DNA of 64,000 nt from Eledone cirrhosa (Eukaryota; Mollusca; Cephalopoda; Octopoda; Eledonidae). A program made the translations under genes and the position numbers. Positions 40,752-53,200 of this stretch are shown piece after piece (position 1 is the stretch's first letter; each line of letters begins with the position of its first letter). The notes beneath the pieces were generated by a model. That model made no database searches. It was not told the origin of the DNA and saw only the letters and a program-made list of their open reading frames with translations. The stretch is taken from positions 116,062,802 to 116,126,801 of the forward strand of contig OZ024744.1 of NCBI GenBank assembly GCA_964016885.1, given 5' to 3'.

Positions 40752-41273
40752 TATATTTATGTAATGTCTCTCATATCTTGTCTCTCTCTCTATATATATA
40801 ATGTCTCTCATATCGTGTCTCTCTCTCTATATGTATATAATGTCTCTCATATCTTGTCTCTCTCTCTCTATATATATAATGTCTCTCATATCTTGTCTCT
40901 CTCTCTATATATATATAATGTCTCTCATATCTTGTCTCTCTCTCTCTATATATATAATGTCTCTCATATCTTATCTCTCTCTCTATATATATAATGTCTC
41001 TCATATCTTGTCTCTCTCTCTCTATATATATATAATGTCTCTCATATCTTGTCTCTCTCTCTATATGTATATAATGTCTCTCATATCTTGTCCCTCTCTC
41101 TCTATATATATAATGTCTCTCATAACTTGTCTCTCTCCCTTTCTCTCTATATAATGTCTCTCATATCTTGTCTCTCTCTCTCTCTATATATATAATGTCT
41201 CTCATATCTTGTCTCTCTCTCTATATATATAATGTCTCTCATATCTTGTCTCTCTCTCTATATACATATAACG
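40752..41273. repeat. Module A, copy 12 (522 bp)
   Basis: Duplicate of copy 10 at an offset of 5,971 bp, including CATATCGTG (40809) and CATAACTTG (41122). Confidence 0.9.
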
Positions 41274-42028
41274 TCTCTCATATCTTGTCTCTCTCTCTAT
41301 ATATATAATGTCTCTCATATCTTGTCTCTCTCTCTCTATATATAATGTCTCTCATATCTTGTGTCTCTCTCTCTCTATATATATATAATGTCTCTCATAT
41401 CTTGTCTCTCTCTCTATATATATAATGTCTCTCATATCTTGTCTCTCTCTCTCTATATATATAATGTCTCTCATATCTTGTCTCTCTCTATATATATAAT
41501 GTCTCTCATATCTTGTATCTCTCTCTATATATATAATGTCTCTCATATCTTGTCTCTCTCTATATATATATAATGTCTCTCATATCTTGTCTCTCTCTAT
41601 ATATATAATGTCTCTCATATCTTGTCTCTCTCTCTATATATATAATGTCTCTCATATCTTGTCTCTCTCTCTATATATATATAATGTCTCTCATATCTTG
41701 TCTCTCTGTCTCTCTCTATATATAATGTCTTTCATATCTTGTCTCTCTCTCTATATATATATAAAGTCTCTCATATCTTGTCTCTCTCTCTATATACAAT
41801 GTCTCTCATATCTTGTCTCTCTCTCTCTATAAATATATAATGTCTCTCATATCTTGTCTCTCTCTCTATATATATATAATGTCTCTCATATCTTGTCTCT
41901 CTCTCTATATATATAATGTCTCTCATATCTTATCTCTCTCTCTCTCTATATATATAATGTCTCTCATATCTTGTCTCTGTCTCTCTCTATATATATAATG
42001 TCTCTCATATCTTGTCTCTCTCTCTCTC

Positions 42029-42550
42029 TATATTTATGTAATGTCTCTCATATCTTGTCTCTCTCTCTATATATATAATGTCTCTCATATCTTGTCTCTC
42101 TCTCTATATGTATATAATGTCTCTCATATCTTGTCTCTCTCTCTCTCTATATATAATGTCTCTCATATCTTGTCTCTCTCTCTATATATATATAATGTCT
42201 CTCATATCTTGTCTCTCTCTCTCTATATATATAATGTCTCTCATATCTTATCTCTCTCTCTGTATATATAATGTCTCTCATATCTTGTCTCTCTCTCTAT
42301 ATAAATATATAATGTCTCTCATATCTTGTCTCTCTCTCTATATGTATATAATGTCTCTCATATCTTGTCCCTCTCTCTCTATATATATAATGTCTCTCAT
42401 ATCTTGTCTCTCTCCCTCTCTCTCTATATAATGTCTCTCATATCTTGTCTCTCTCTCTCTCTATATATATAATGTCTCTCATATCTTGTCTCTCTCTCTA
42501 TATATATAATGTCTCTCATATCTTGTCTCTCTCTCTATATACATATAACG
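42029..42550. repeat. Module A, copy 13 (522 bp)
   Basis: Duplicate of copy 11 with the full-length CTTATC unit, so 522 rather than 520 bp. It keeps the TGTATATA and TATAAATATATAATG changes (42261 and 42299). Confidence 0.9.
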
Positions 42551-44370
42551 TCTCTCATATCTTGTCTCTCTCTCTATATATATAATGTCTCTCATATCTT
42601 GTCTCTCTCTCTCTCTATATATATATAATGTCTCTCATATCTTGTCTCTCACTCTATATATATATAATGTGTCTCATATCTTGTCCCTCTCTCTCTATAT
42701 ATAATGTCTCTCATATCTTGTCTCTCTCTCTATATATACAATGTCTCTCATATCTTGTCTCTCTCTCTATATATATATAATGTCTCTCATATCTTGTCTC
42801 TCTCTATATATATAATGTCTCTCATATCTTGTCGCTCTCTCTCTCTATATATAATGTCTCTCATATCTTGTCTCTCTCTATATATATATAATGTCTCTCA
42901 TATCTTGTCTCTCTCTCTATATATACAATGTCTCTCATATCTTCTCTCTCTCTCTATATATATATAATGTCTCTCATATCTTGTCTCTCTCTCTATATAT
43001 ACAATGTCTCTCATATCTTGTCTCTTTCTCTATATATATATAATGTCTCTCATATCTTGTCTCTCTCTCTATATATATATAATGTCTCTCATATCTTGTC
43101 TCTCTCTCTATATATATAATGTCTCTCATATCTTATCTCTCTCTCTATATATATATAAAGTCTCTCATATCTTGTCTCTCTCTCTATATATAATGTCTCT
43201 CATATCTTGTGTCTCTCTCTCTCTATATATATATAATGTCTCTCATATCTTGTCTCTCTCTCTATATATATAATGTCTCTCATATCTTGTCTCTCTCTCT
43301 CTATATATATAATGTCTCTCATATCTTGTCTCTCTCTATATATATAATGTCTCTCATATCTTGTATCTCTCTCTATATATATAATGTCTCTCATATCTTG
43401 TCTCTCTCTCTATATATATAATGTCTCTCATATCTTGTCTCTCTCTATATATATAATGTCTCTCATATCTTGTCTCTCTCTCTATATATATAATGTCTCT
43501 CATATCTTGTCTCTCTCTCTATATATATATAATGTCTCTCATATCTTGTCACTCTCTCTCTCTATATATAATGTCTCTCATATCTTATCTCTCTCTCTAT
43601 ATATATAATGTCTCTCATATCTTGTCTCTCTCTCTATATATATATAATGTCTCTCATATCTTGTCTCTCACTCTCTATATATAATGTCTCTCATATCTTG
43701 TCCCTCTCTCTCTCTATATATAATGTCTCTCATATCTTGTCTCTCTCCCTCTCTCTCTATATAATGTCTCTCATATCTTGTCTCTCTCTCTCTATATATA
43801 TATATTGTCTCTCATATCTTGTCTCTCTCTCTATATATATAATGTCTCTCATATCTTGTCTCTCTCTCTATATACATATAATGTCTCTCATATCTTGTCT
43901 CTCTCTCTATATATATAATGTCTCTCATATCTTGCCTCTCTCTCTATATATATATATAAAATGTCTCTCATATCTTGTCTCTCTCTCTATATATATATAA
44001 TGTCTCTCATATCTTGCCCCTCTCTCTCTATAAATAATGTTTCTCATATCTTGTCCCTCTCTCTCTATATATATATAATGTCTCTCATATCTTGTCTCTC
44101 TCTATATATATATAATGTCTCTCATATCTTGTCTCTCTCTCTATATATATATAATGTCTCTCATATCTTGTCTCTCTCTCTATATATATAATGCCTCTCA
44201 TATCTTATCTCTCTCTCTCTATATATATAAAATGCCTCTCATATCTTGTCTCTCTCTCTCTATATATATATAATGTCTCTCATATCTTGTCTCTCTCTCT
44301 ATATATACAATGTCTCTCATATCTTGTCTCTCTCTCTATATATATATAATGTCTCTCATATCTTGTCTCT

Positions 44371-45835
44371 CTCTCTATATATAATGTCTCTCATATCTTG
44401 TCTCACTCTCTATATATATATAATGTCTCTCATATCTTGTCTCTCTCTCTCTATATATATATAATGTCTCTCATATCTTGTCTCTCTCTCTCTATATATA
44501 TAATGTCTCTCATATCTTGTCTCACTCTCTATATATATATAATGTCTCTCATATCTTGTCTCTCTCTCTCTCTATATATATAATGTCTCTCATATCTTGT
44601 CTCTCTCTCTATATATATATATAATGTCTCTCATATCTTGTCTCTCTCTCTATATATATATTATGTCTCTCATATCTTGTCTCTCTCTCTCTATATATAT
44701 ATAATGTCTCTCATATCTTGTCTCTCTCTCTATATATACAATGTCTCTCATATCTTGTCTCTCTCTCTATATATATATAATGTCTCTCATATCTTGTCTC
44801 TCTCTATATATATAATGTCTCTCATATCTTGTCGCTCTCTCTCTATATATATAATGTCTCTCATATCTTGTCTCTCTCTATATATATATAATGTCTCACA
44901 TATCTTGTCTCTCTCTCTATATATAGAATGTCTCTCATATCTTGTCTCTCTCTCTATATATATATAATGTCTCTCATATCTTGTCTCTCTCTATATATAT
45001 AATGTCTCTCATATCTTGTCGCTCTCTCTCTATATATATAATGTCTCTCATATCTTGTCGCTCTCTCTCTATATATATAATGTCTCTCATATCTTGTCTC
45101 TTTCTCTATATATATATAATGTCTCTCATATCTTGTCGCTCTCTCTCTATATATATAATGTCTCTCATATCTTGTCTCTTTCTCTATATATATATAATGT
45201 CTCTCATATCTTGTCTCTCTCTCTATATATAATGTCTCTCATATCTTATCTCTCTCTCTATATATATATAAAGTCTCTCATATCTTGTCTGTCTCTATAT
45301 ATATAATGTCTCTCATATCTTGTATCTCTCTCTATATATATAATGTCTCTCATATCTTGTCTCTCTCTATATATATATAATGTCTCTCATATCTTGTCTC
45401 TCTCTATATATATAATGTCTCTCATATCTTGTCTCCCTCTCTATATATATAATGTCTCTCATATCTTGTCTCTCTCTCTATATATATATAATGTCTCTCA
45501 TATCTTGTCTCTCTGTCTCTCTCTATATATAATGTCACTCATATCTTGTCTCTCTCTCTATATATATATAAAGTCTCTCATATCTTGTCTCTCTCTCTAT
45601 ATACAATGTCTCTCATATCTTGTCTCTCTCTCTCTCTATATATATAATGTCTCTCATATCTTGTCTCTCTCTCTATATATATATAATGTCTCTCATATCT
45701 TGTCTCTCTCTCTATATATATAATGTCTCTCATATCTTATCTCTCTCTATCTATATATATATAATGTCTCTCATATCTTGTCTCTGTCTCTCTATATATA
45801 TATAATGTCTCTCATATCTTGTCTCTCTCTCTCTA
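44371..45835. repeat. Module F-like hybrid followed by module C
   Basis: Two TCTCACTC units (44402 and 44522), TATTATG (44659), CTCACATATC (44896) and a private TATAGAATG (44923) precede a local two-unit duplication in which TCGCTC and CTCTTTC alternate (45020-45190). Module C markers follow: ATAAAGTC (45269), CTTGTCTGTC (45285), CTTGTATC (45320), CTGTCTC (45513), AATGTCACTC (45535) and a private CTATCTATAT (45747). Confidence 0.75.
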
Positions 45836-46353
45836 TATATTTATGTAATGTCTCTCATATCTTGTCTCTCTCTCTATATATATAATGTCTCTCATATCTT
45901 GTCTCTCTCTCTATATGTATATAATGTCTCTCATATCTTGTCTCTCTCTCTCTCTATATATAATGTCTCTCATATCTTGTCTCTCTCTCTATATATATAT
46001 AATGTCTCTCATAACTTGTCTCTCTCTCTATATATATATAATGTCTCTCATATCTTATCTCTCTCTATATATATATAATGTCTCTCATATCTTGTCTCTC
46101 TCTCTCTATATATATATAATGTCTCTCATATCTTGTCTCTCTCTCTATATGTATATAATGTCTTTCATATCTTGTCCCTCTCTCTCTATATATATAATGT
46201 CTCTCATATCTTGTCTCTCTCCCTCTCTCTCTATATAATGTCTCTCATATCTTGTCTCTCTCTCTATATATATAATGTCTCTCATATCTTGTCTCTCTCT
46301 CTATATATATAATGTCTCTCATATCTTGTCTCTCTCTCTATATACATATAACG
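45836..46353. repeat. Module A, copy 14 (518 bp)
   Basis: The shortest full copy. Private changes are CATAACTTG in an interior unit (46011), a shorter CTTATC unit (46053) and AATGTCTTTC (46160). Confidence 0.85.
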
Positions 46354-47106
46354 TCTCTCATATCTTGTCTCTCTCTCTATATATATAATGTCTCTCATAT
46401 CTTGTCTCTCTCTCTATATATAATGTCTCTCATATCTTGTGTCTCTCTCTCTCTATATATATATAATGTCTCTCATATCTTGTCTCTCTCTCTATATTTA
46501 TAATGTCTCTCATATCTTGTCTCTCTCTCTCTCTATATATAATGTCTCTCATATCTTGTCTCTCTCTATATATATAATGTCTCTCATATCTTGTATCTCT
46601 CTCTATATATATAATGTCTCTCATATCTTGTCTCTCTCTATATATATATAATGTCTCTCATATCTTGTCTCTCTCTATATATATAATGTCTCTCATATCT
46701 TGTCTCTCTCTCTATATATATAATGTCTCTCATATCTTGTCTCTCTCTCTATATATATATAATGTCTCTCATATCTTGTCTCTCTGTCTCTCTCTATATA
46801 TAATGTCTCTCATATCTTGTCTCTCTCTCTCTATATATATAAAGTCTCTCATATCTTGTCTCTCTCTCTATATACAATGTCTCTCATATCTTGTCTCTCT
46901 CTCTCTATATATATATAATGTCTCTCATATCTTGTCTCTCTCTCTATATATATATAATGTCTCTCATATCTTGTCTCTCTCTCTATATATATAATGTCTC
47001 TCATATCTTATCTCTCTCTCTCTCTATATATATAATGTCTCTCATATCTTGTCTCTGTCTCTCTATATATATATAATGTTTCTCATATCTTGTCTCTCTC
47101 TCTCTC
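46354..47106. repeat. Module C, copy with a TATTTATAATG unit
   Basis: CTTGTGTC (46436), TATTTATAATG (46495, private), CTTGTATC (46591), CTGTCTC (46785), ATAAAGTC (46840), TACAATG (46873), TCTCTGTC (47053) and AATGTTTCTC (47079). From about 46690 the length matches 6690 onward exactly. Confidence 0.8.
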
Positions 47107-47628
47107 TATATTTATGTAATGTCTCTCATATCTTGTCTCTCTCTCTATATATATAATGTCTCTCATATCTTGTCTCTCTCTCTATATGTATATAATGTCT
47201 CTCATATCTTGTCTCTCTCTCTCTCTATATATAATGTCTCTCATATCTTGTCTCTCTCTCTATATATATATAATGTCTCTCATATCTTGTCTCTCTCTCT
47301 ATATATATATAATGTCTCTCATATCTTATCTCTCTCTCTATATATATAATGTCTCTCATATCTTGTCTCTCTCTCTCTATATATATATAATGTCTCTCAT
47401 ATCTTGTCTCTCTCTCTATATGTATATAATGTCTCTCATATCTTGTCCCTCTCTCTCTCTATATATAATGTCTCTCATATCTTGTCTCTCTCCCTCTCTC
47501 TCTATATAATGTCTCTCATATCTTGTCTCTCTCTCTCTCTATATATATAATGTCTCTCATATCTTGTCTCTCTCTCTATATATATAATGTCTCTCATATC
47601 TTGTCTCTCTCTCTATATACATATAACG
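47107..47628. repeat. Module A, copy 15 (522 bp), the last standard copy
   Basis: Offset from copy 4 is 40,001 bp and from copy 6 is 35,718 bp. No TTTATG-type module A occurs to the right of it in the window. Confidence 0.9.
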
Positions 47629-48369
47629 TCTCTCATATCTTGTCTCTCTCTCTATATATATAATGTCTCTCATATCTTGTCTCTCTCTCTCTATATATAT
47701 ATATAATGTCTCTCATATCTTGTCTCTCTCTCTATATATATATAATGTCTCTCATATCTTGTCCCTCTCTCTCTATAAATAATGTTTCTCATATCTTGTC
47801 CCTCTCTCTCTATATATATATAATGTCTCTCATATCTTGTCTCTCTCTCTATATATATAATGTCTCTCATATCTTGTCTCTCTCTCTATATATATATATA
47901 ATGTCTCTCATATCTTGTCTTTCTCTCTATATATATAATGTCTCTCATATCTTATCTTTCTCTCTCTATATATATAAAATGCCTCTCATATCTTGTCTCT
48001 CTCTCTCTATATATATATAATGTCTCTCATATCTTGTCTCTCTGTTTATATATATAATGTCTCTCATATCTTGTCTTTCTCTCTCTATATATATATAATG
48101 TCTCTCATATCTTGTCTCTCTCTCTATATATACAATGTCTCTCATATCTTGTCTCTCTCTCTATATATATATAATGTGTCTCATATCTTGTCTCTCTCTA
48201 TATATAATGTCTCTCATATCTTGTCGCTCTCTCTCTATATATATAATGTCTCTCATATCTTGTCTCTCTCTATATATATATAATGTCTCTCATATCTTGT
48301 CTCTCTCTCTCTATATATATAATGTCTCTCATATCTTGTCTCTCTCTATATATATAATGTCTCTCATAT
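47629..48369. repeat. Module D, copy 7
   Basis: TCTATAAATAATG pair (about 47761-47803), TCTTTCTC (47918), AAAATGCC (47977), CTGTTTAT (48042), TACAATG (48131), AATGTGTC (48175) and TCGCTC (48224). The TATGTATAATG and CTCTTTC markers of other copies are plain units here. Confidence 0.8.
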
Positions 48370-49860
48370 CTTGTCACTCTCTCTCTATATATATAATGTC
48401 TCCCATATCTTGTCTCTCTCTCTATATATATATAATGTCTCTCATATCTTGTCTCTCTCTCTCTATATATATAATGTCTGTCATATCTTGTCTCTCTCTC
48501 TATATATATAATGTCTCTCATATCTTATCTCTCTCTCTATATATATATAAAGCCTCTCATTCTTGTCTCTCTCTCTATATATAATGTCTCTCATATCTTG
48601 TCTCTCTCTCTCTCTATATATATATAATGTCTCTCATATCTTGTCTCTCTCTCTATATATATAATGTCTCTCATATCTTGTCTCTCTCTCTATATATAAT
48701 GTCTCTCATATCTTGTCTCTCTCTCTATAAATATAATGTCTCTCATAACTTGTCTCTCTGTCTCTCTCTATATATAATGTCTCTCATAACTTCTCTCTCT
48801 CCTTATATATATAATGTCTCTCATATCTTGTCTCTCTCTCTATATATATAATGTCTCTCATATCTTGTCTCTCTCTCTCTATATATAATGTCTATCATAT
48901 CTTGTCTCTCTCTCTCTATATATATAATGTCCCTCATATCTTGTCTCTCTCTCTATATATATATAATGTCTCTCATATCTTGTCTCTCTCTCTATATATA
49001 TAATGTCTCTCATATCTTGGCTCTCTCTATATATATATAATGTCTCTAATATCTTGTCTCTCTCTATATATATAATGTCTCTCATATCTTGTCTCTCTCT
49101 CTATATATATAATGTCTCTCATATCTTGTCTCTCTCTCTCTATATATATAATGTCTCTCATATCTTGTCTCTCTGTCTCTCTCTATATATAATGTCTCTC
49201 ATATCTTGTCTCTCTCTCTATATATATATATAAAGTCTCTCATATCTTGTCTCTCTCTCTCTATATATATATAATGTCTCTCATATCTTGTCCCTCTCTC
49301 GCTATAAATAATGTTTCTCATATCTTGTCCCTCTCTCTCTATATATATATAATGTCTCTCATATCATGTCTCTCTCTATATATATATATATAATGTCTCT
49401 CATATCTTGTCTCTCTCTCTATATATATATATAATGTCTCTCATATCTTGTCTCTCTCTCTATATATATAATGTCTCTCATATCTTATCTCTCTCTCTCT
49501 ATATATATAAAATGCCTCTCATATCTTGTCTCTCTCTATATATATATATATAATGTCTCTCATATCTTGTCTCTCTGTCTATATATATAATGTCTCTCAT
49601 ATCTTGTCTCTCTCTCTCTATATATATATAATGTCTCTCATATCTTGTCTCTCTCTCTCTCTATATATAATGTCTCTCATATCTTGTCTCACTCTCTATA
49701 TATATATAATGTCTCACATATCTTGTCTCTCTCTCTCTATATATATATAATGTCTCTCATATCTTGTCTCTCTCTCTATATATATATATAATGTCTCTCA
49801 TATCTTGTCTCTCTCTCTATATATATATTATGTCTCTCATATCTTGTCTCTCTCTATATA
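48370..49860. repeat. Module E, copy 4
   Basis: GTCACTC (48373), AATGTCTCCC (48397), AAAGCCTCTCATTC (48550), CATAACTTG (48745), CATAACTTC with CTCCTTATAT (48785), CTATCAT (48890), AATGTCCCTC (48927), CTTGGCTC (49017), CTCTAATATC (49044), CTCGCTATAAATAATG (49297) and TATTATG (49827). The CATAGCCTG unit is absent; net loss is about 160-240 bp against copies 1 and 3 between 48.5 and 48.75 kb. Confidence 0.8.
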
Positions 49861-51500
49861 TATAATGTCTCTCATATCTTGTCTCTCTCTCTCTATATAT
49901 ATATAATGTCTCTCATATCTTGTCTCTCTCTCTATATATACAATGTCTCTCATATCTTGTCTCTCTCTCTATATATATATAATGTCTCTCATATCTTGTC
50001 TCTCTCTATATATATAATGTCTCTCATATCTTGTCGCTCTCTCTCTATATATATAATGTCTCTCATATCTTGTCTCTCTCTATATATATAATGTCTCTCA
50101 TATCTTGTCACTCTCTCTCTATATATATAATGTCTCTCATATCTTGTCTCTCTCTCTCTCTATATATATAATGTCTCTCATATCTTGTCTCTCTCTCTAT
50201 ATATACAATGTCTCTCATATCTTGTCTCTTTCTCTATATATATATAATGTCTCTCATATCTTGTCTCTCTCTCTATATATATATAATGTCTCTCATATCT
50301 TGTCTCTCTCTCTATATATATAATGTCTCTCATATCTTATCTCTCTCTCTATATATATAAAGTCTCTCATATCTTGTCTCTCTCTCTATATATAATGTCT
50401 CTCATATCTTGTGTCTCTCTCTCTCTATATATATATAATGTCTCTCATATCTTGTCTCTCTCTCTATATATATAATGTCTCTCATATCTTGTCTCTCTCT
50501 CTCTCTATATATAATGTCTCTCATATCTTGTCTCTCTCTCTATATATATATAATGTCTCTCATATCTTGTCTCTCTCTCTATATATTTAATGTCTCTCAT
50601 ATCTTGTCTCTCTCTCTATATATATAATGTCTCTCATATCTTGTCTCTCTCTATATATATAATGTCTCTTATATCTTGTCTCTCTCTCTATATATATAAT
50701 GTCTCTCATATCTTGTCTCTCTCTCTATATATATATAATGTCTCTCATATCTTGTCTCTCTGTCTCTCTCTATATATAATGTCTCTCATATCTTGTCTCT
50801 CTCTCTCTATATATATATAAAGTCTCTCATATCTTGTCTCTCTCTCTATATACAATGTCTCTCATATCTTGTCTCTCTCTCTCTATATATATATAATGTC
50901 TCTCATATCTTGTCTCTCTCTCTATATATATATAATGTCTCTCATATCTTGTCCCTCTCTCTCTATAAATAATGTTTCTCATATCTTGTCCCTCTCTCTC
51001 TATATATATAATGTCTCTCATAGCTTGTCTCTCTCCCTCTCTCTCTATATAATGTCTCTCATATCTTGTCTCTCTCTCTATATATACAATGTCTCTCATA
51101 TCTTGTCTCTTTCTCTATATATATATAATGTCTCTCATATCTTGTCTCTCTCTCTCTATATATATAAAGTCTCTCATATCTTGTCTCTCTCTCTATATAT
51201 AATGTCTCTCATATCTTGTGTCTCTCTCTATATATATATATATAATGTCTCTCATATCTTGTCTCTCTCTCTATATATATAATGTCTCTCATATCTTGTC
51301 TCTCTCTCTCTATATATATAACGTCTCTCATATCTTGTCTCTCTCTCTATATATATAATGTCTCTCATATCTTGTATCTCTCTCTATATATATAATGTCT
51401 CTCATATCTTGTCTCTCTCTATATATATATAATGTCTCTCATATCTTGTCTCTCTCTATATATATAATGTCTCTCATATCTTGTCTCTCTCTATATATAT
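49861..51500. repeat. Module F, copy 4
   Basis: TCGCTC (50034), GTCACTC (50107), TTTAATG (50585), CTCTTATATC (50666), TCTATAAATAATG (50962), TATATAACG (51317) and CTTGTATC (51371). In place of CTCACATATC it has CATAGCTTG with CTCTCCCTCTC (51020-51050), the first appearance of a marker found only in the right part of the window. Confidence 0.8.
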
Positions 51501-51978
51501 AATGTCTCTCATATCTTGTCTCTCTCTCTCTATATATATATATAATGTCTCTCATATCTTGTCTCTCTCTATATATATATATAATGTCTCTCATATCTTG
51601 TCCCTCTCTCTCTATAAATAATGTTTCTCATATCCTGTCCCTCTCTCTCTCTATATATATAATGTCTATCATATCTTGTCTCTCTCTCTATATATATATA
51701 TAATGTCTCTCATATCTTGTCTTTCTCTCTCTATATATATAATGTCTCTCATATCTTATCTCTCTCTCTCTATATATATAAAATGCCTCTCATATCTTGT
51801 CTCTCTCTCTCTCTCTATATATATATATAATGTCTCTCATATCTTGTCTCTCTCTCTATATATATAATGTCTCTCATATCTTATCTCTCTCTATATCTAT
51901 ATATATAATGTCTCTCATATCTTGTCTCTGTCTCTCTATATATATATAATGTCTCTCATATCTTGTCTCTCTCTCTCT
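51501..51978. repeat. Derived module D
   Basis: TCTATAAATAATG (51611) is followed by a private CATATCCTG (51632), CTATCAT (51666), CTTTCTC (51721), AAAATGCC (51780), CTTATC (51758 and 51878) and TCTCTGTC (51926). This block recurs at 53.3-53.8, 56.6-57.0 and 58.5-58.9 kb. Confidence 0.75.
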
Positions 51979-53200
51979 CTATATATATGTAATGTCTCTC
52001 GTATCTTGTCTCTCTCTCTCTATATATATAATGTCTCTCATATCTTGTCTCTCTCTCTATATGTATATAATGTCTCTCATATCTTGTCTCTCTCTCTCTA
52101 TATATATAATGTCTCTCATATCTTGTCTCTCTCTCTCTATATATATAATGTCTCTCATATCTTGTCTCTCTCTCTCTATATATATATAATGTCTCTCATA
52201 TCTTATCTCTCTCTCTATATATATAATGTCTCTCATATCTTGTCTCTCTCTCTCTCTATATATATAATGTCTCTCATATCTTGTCTCTCTCTCTATATGT
52301 ATATAATGTCTCTCATATCTTGTCCCTCTCTCTCTATATATATAATGTCTCTCATAGCTTGTCTCTCTCCCTCTCTCTCTATATAATGTCTCTCATATCT
52401 TGTCTCTCTCTCTATATATATATATAATGTCTCTCATATCTTGTCTCTCTCTCTATATATATATAAAGTCTCTCATATCTTGTCTCTCTCTCTATATATA
52501 TATATAATGTCTCTCATATCTTGTCTCTCTCTATATATATAATGTCTCTCATATCTTGTCTCTCTCTCTATATATATAATGTTTCTCATATCTTGTCCCT
52601 CTCTCTCTCTCTATATATATAATGTCACTCATATCTTGTCTCTCTCTCTCTATATATACAATGTCTCTCATATCTTGTCTCTCTCTCTATATATATATAT
52701 AATGTCTCTGATATCTTGTCTCTGTCTCTCTATATATATATAATGTCTCTCATATCTTGTCTCTCTCTCTCTATATATATATGTAATGTCTCTCGTATCT
52801 TGTCTCTCTCTCTATATATATAATGTCTCTCATATCTTGTCTCTCTCTCTATATGTATATAATGTCTCTCATATCTTGTCTCTCTCTCTCTATATATATA
52901 ATGTCTCTCATATCTTGTCTCTCTCTCTATATATATATAATGTCTATCATATCTTGTCTCTCTCTCTCTATATATATAATGTCTCTCATATCTTATCTCT
53001 CTCTCTATATATATAATGTCTCTCATATCTTGTCTCACTCTCTCTCTATATATATAATGTCTCTCATATCTTGTCTCTCTCTCTATATGTATATAATGTC
53101 TCTCATATCTTGTCCCTCTCTCTCTATATATATAATGTCTCTCATAGCTTGTCTCTCTCCCTCTCTCTCTATATAATGTCTCTCATATCTTGTCTCTCTC
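51979..53200. repeat. Two derived module A copies (GTAATGTCTCTCG type)
   Basis: Each begins with a TATGTAATGTCTCTCG unit (ATG at 51992 and 52786), lacking the TTTATG of the standard module. Interior TATGTATAATG, CTTATC, GTCCCTC and CTCTCCCTC markers are kept, with CATAGCTTG in the short-AT unit (52353 and 53143). Neither ends in AACG. Between them lie ATAAAGTC (52465), AATGTCACTC (52622) and CTGATATC (GATATC at 52710-52715). Confidence 0.8.

Larger units (their letters stand above)
38271..44245. repeat. 5.97-kb duplication, second copy
   Basis: It repeats 32301-38270 marker for marker; the offset grows from 5,970 to 5,971, 5,973 and 5,974 bp along its length. Similarity extends to about 44370, a partial third start. 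Differences from the first copy include CTTATC for CTTGTC (38954), no ATTAAT unit, a two-bp longer CTTATC unit (42247) and a CT/AT boundary shift near 41450. Confidence 0.9.

Noticed and set aside
32301..44245. The 5.97-kb repeat as a pure assembly artefact
   Set aside because: The two copies carry private variants (33080, 37669, 38954 and others), which a simple false duplication would not produce. Haplotype mixing cannot be fully excluded without reads.
6890..48283. Meaning of the round offset of 40,001 bp
   Set aside because: The near-round figure is chance; the same segment also matches at 4,283 and 35,718 bp.
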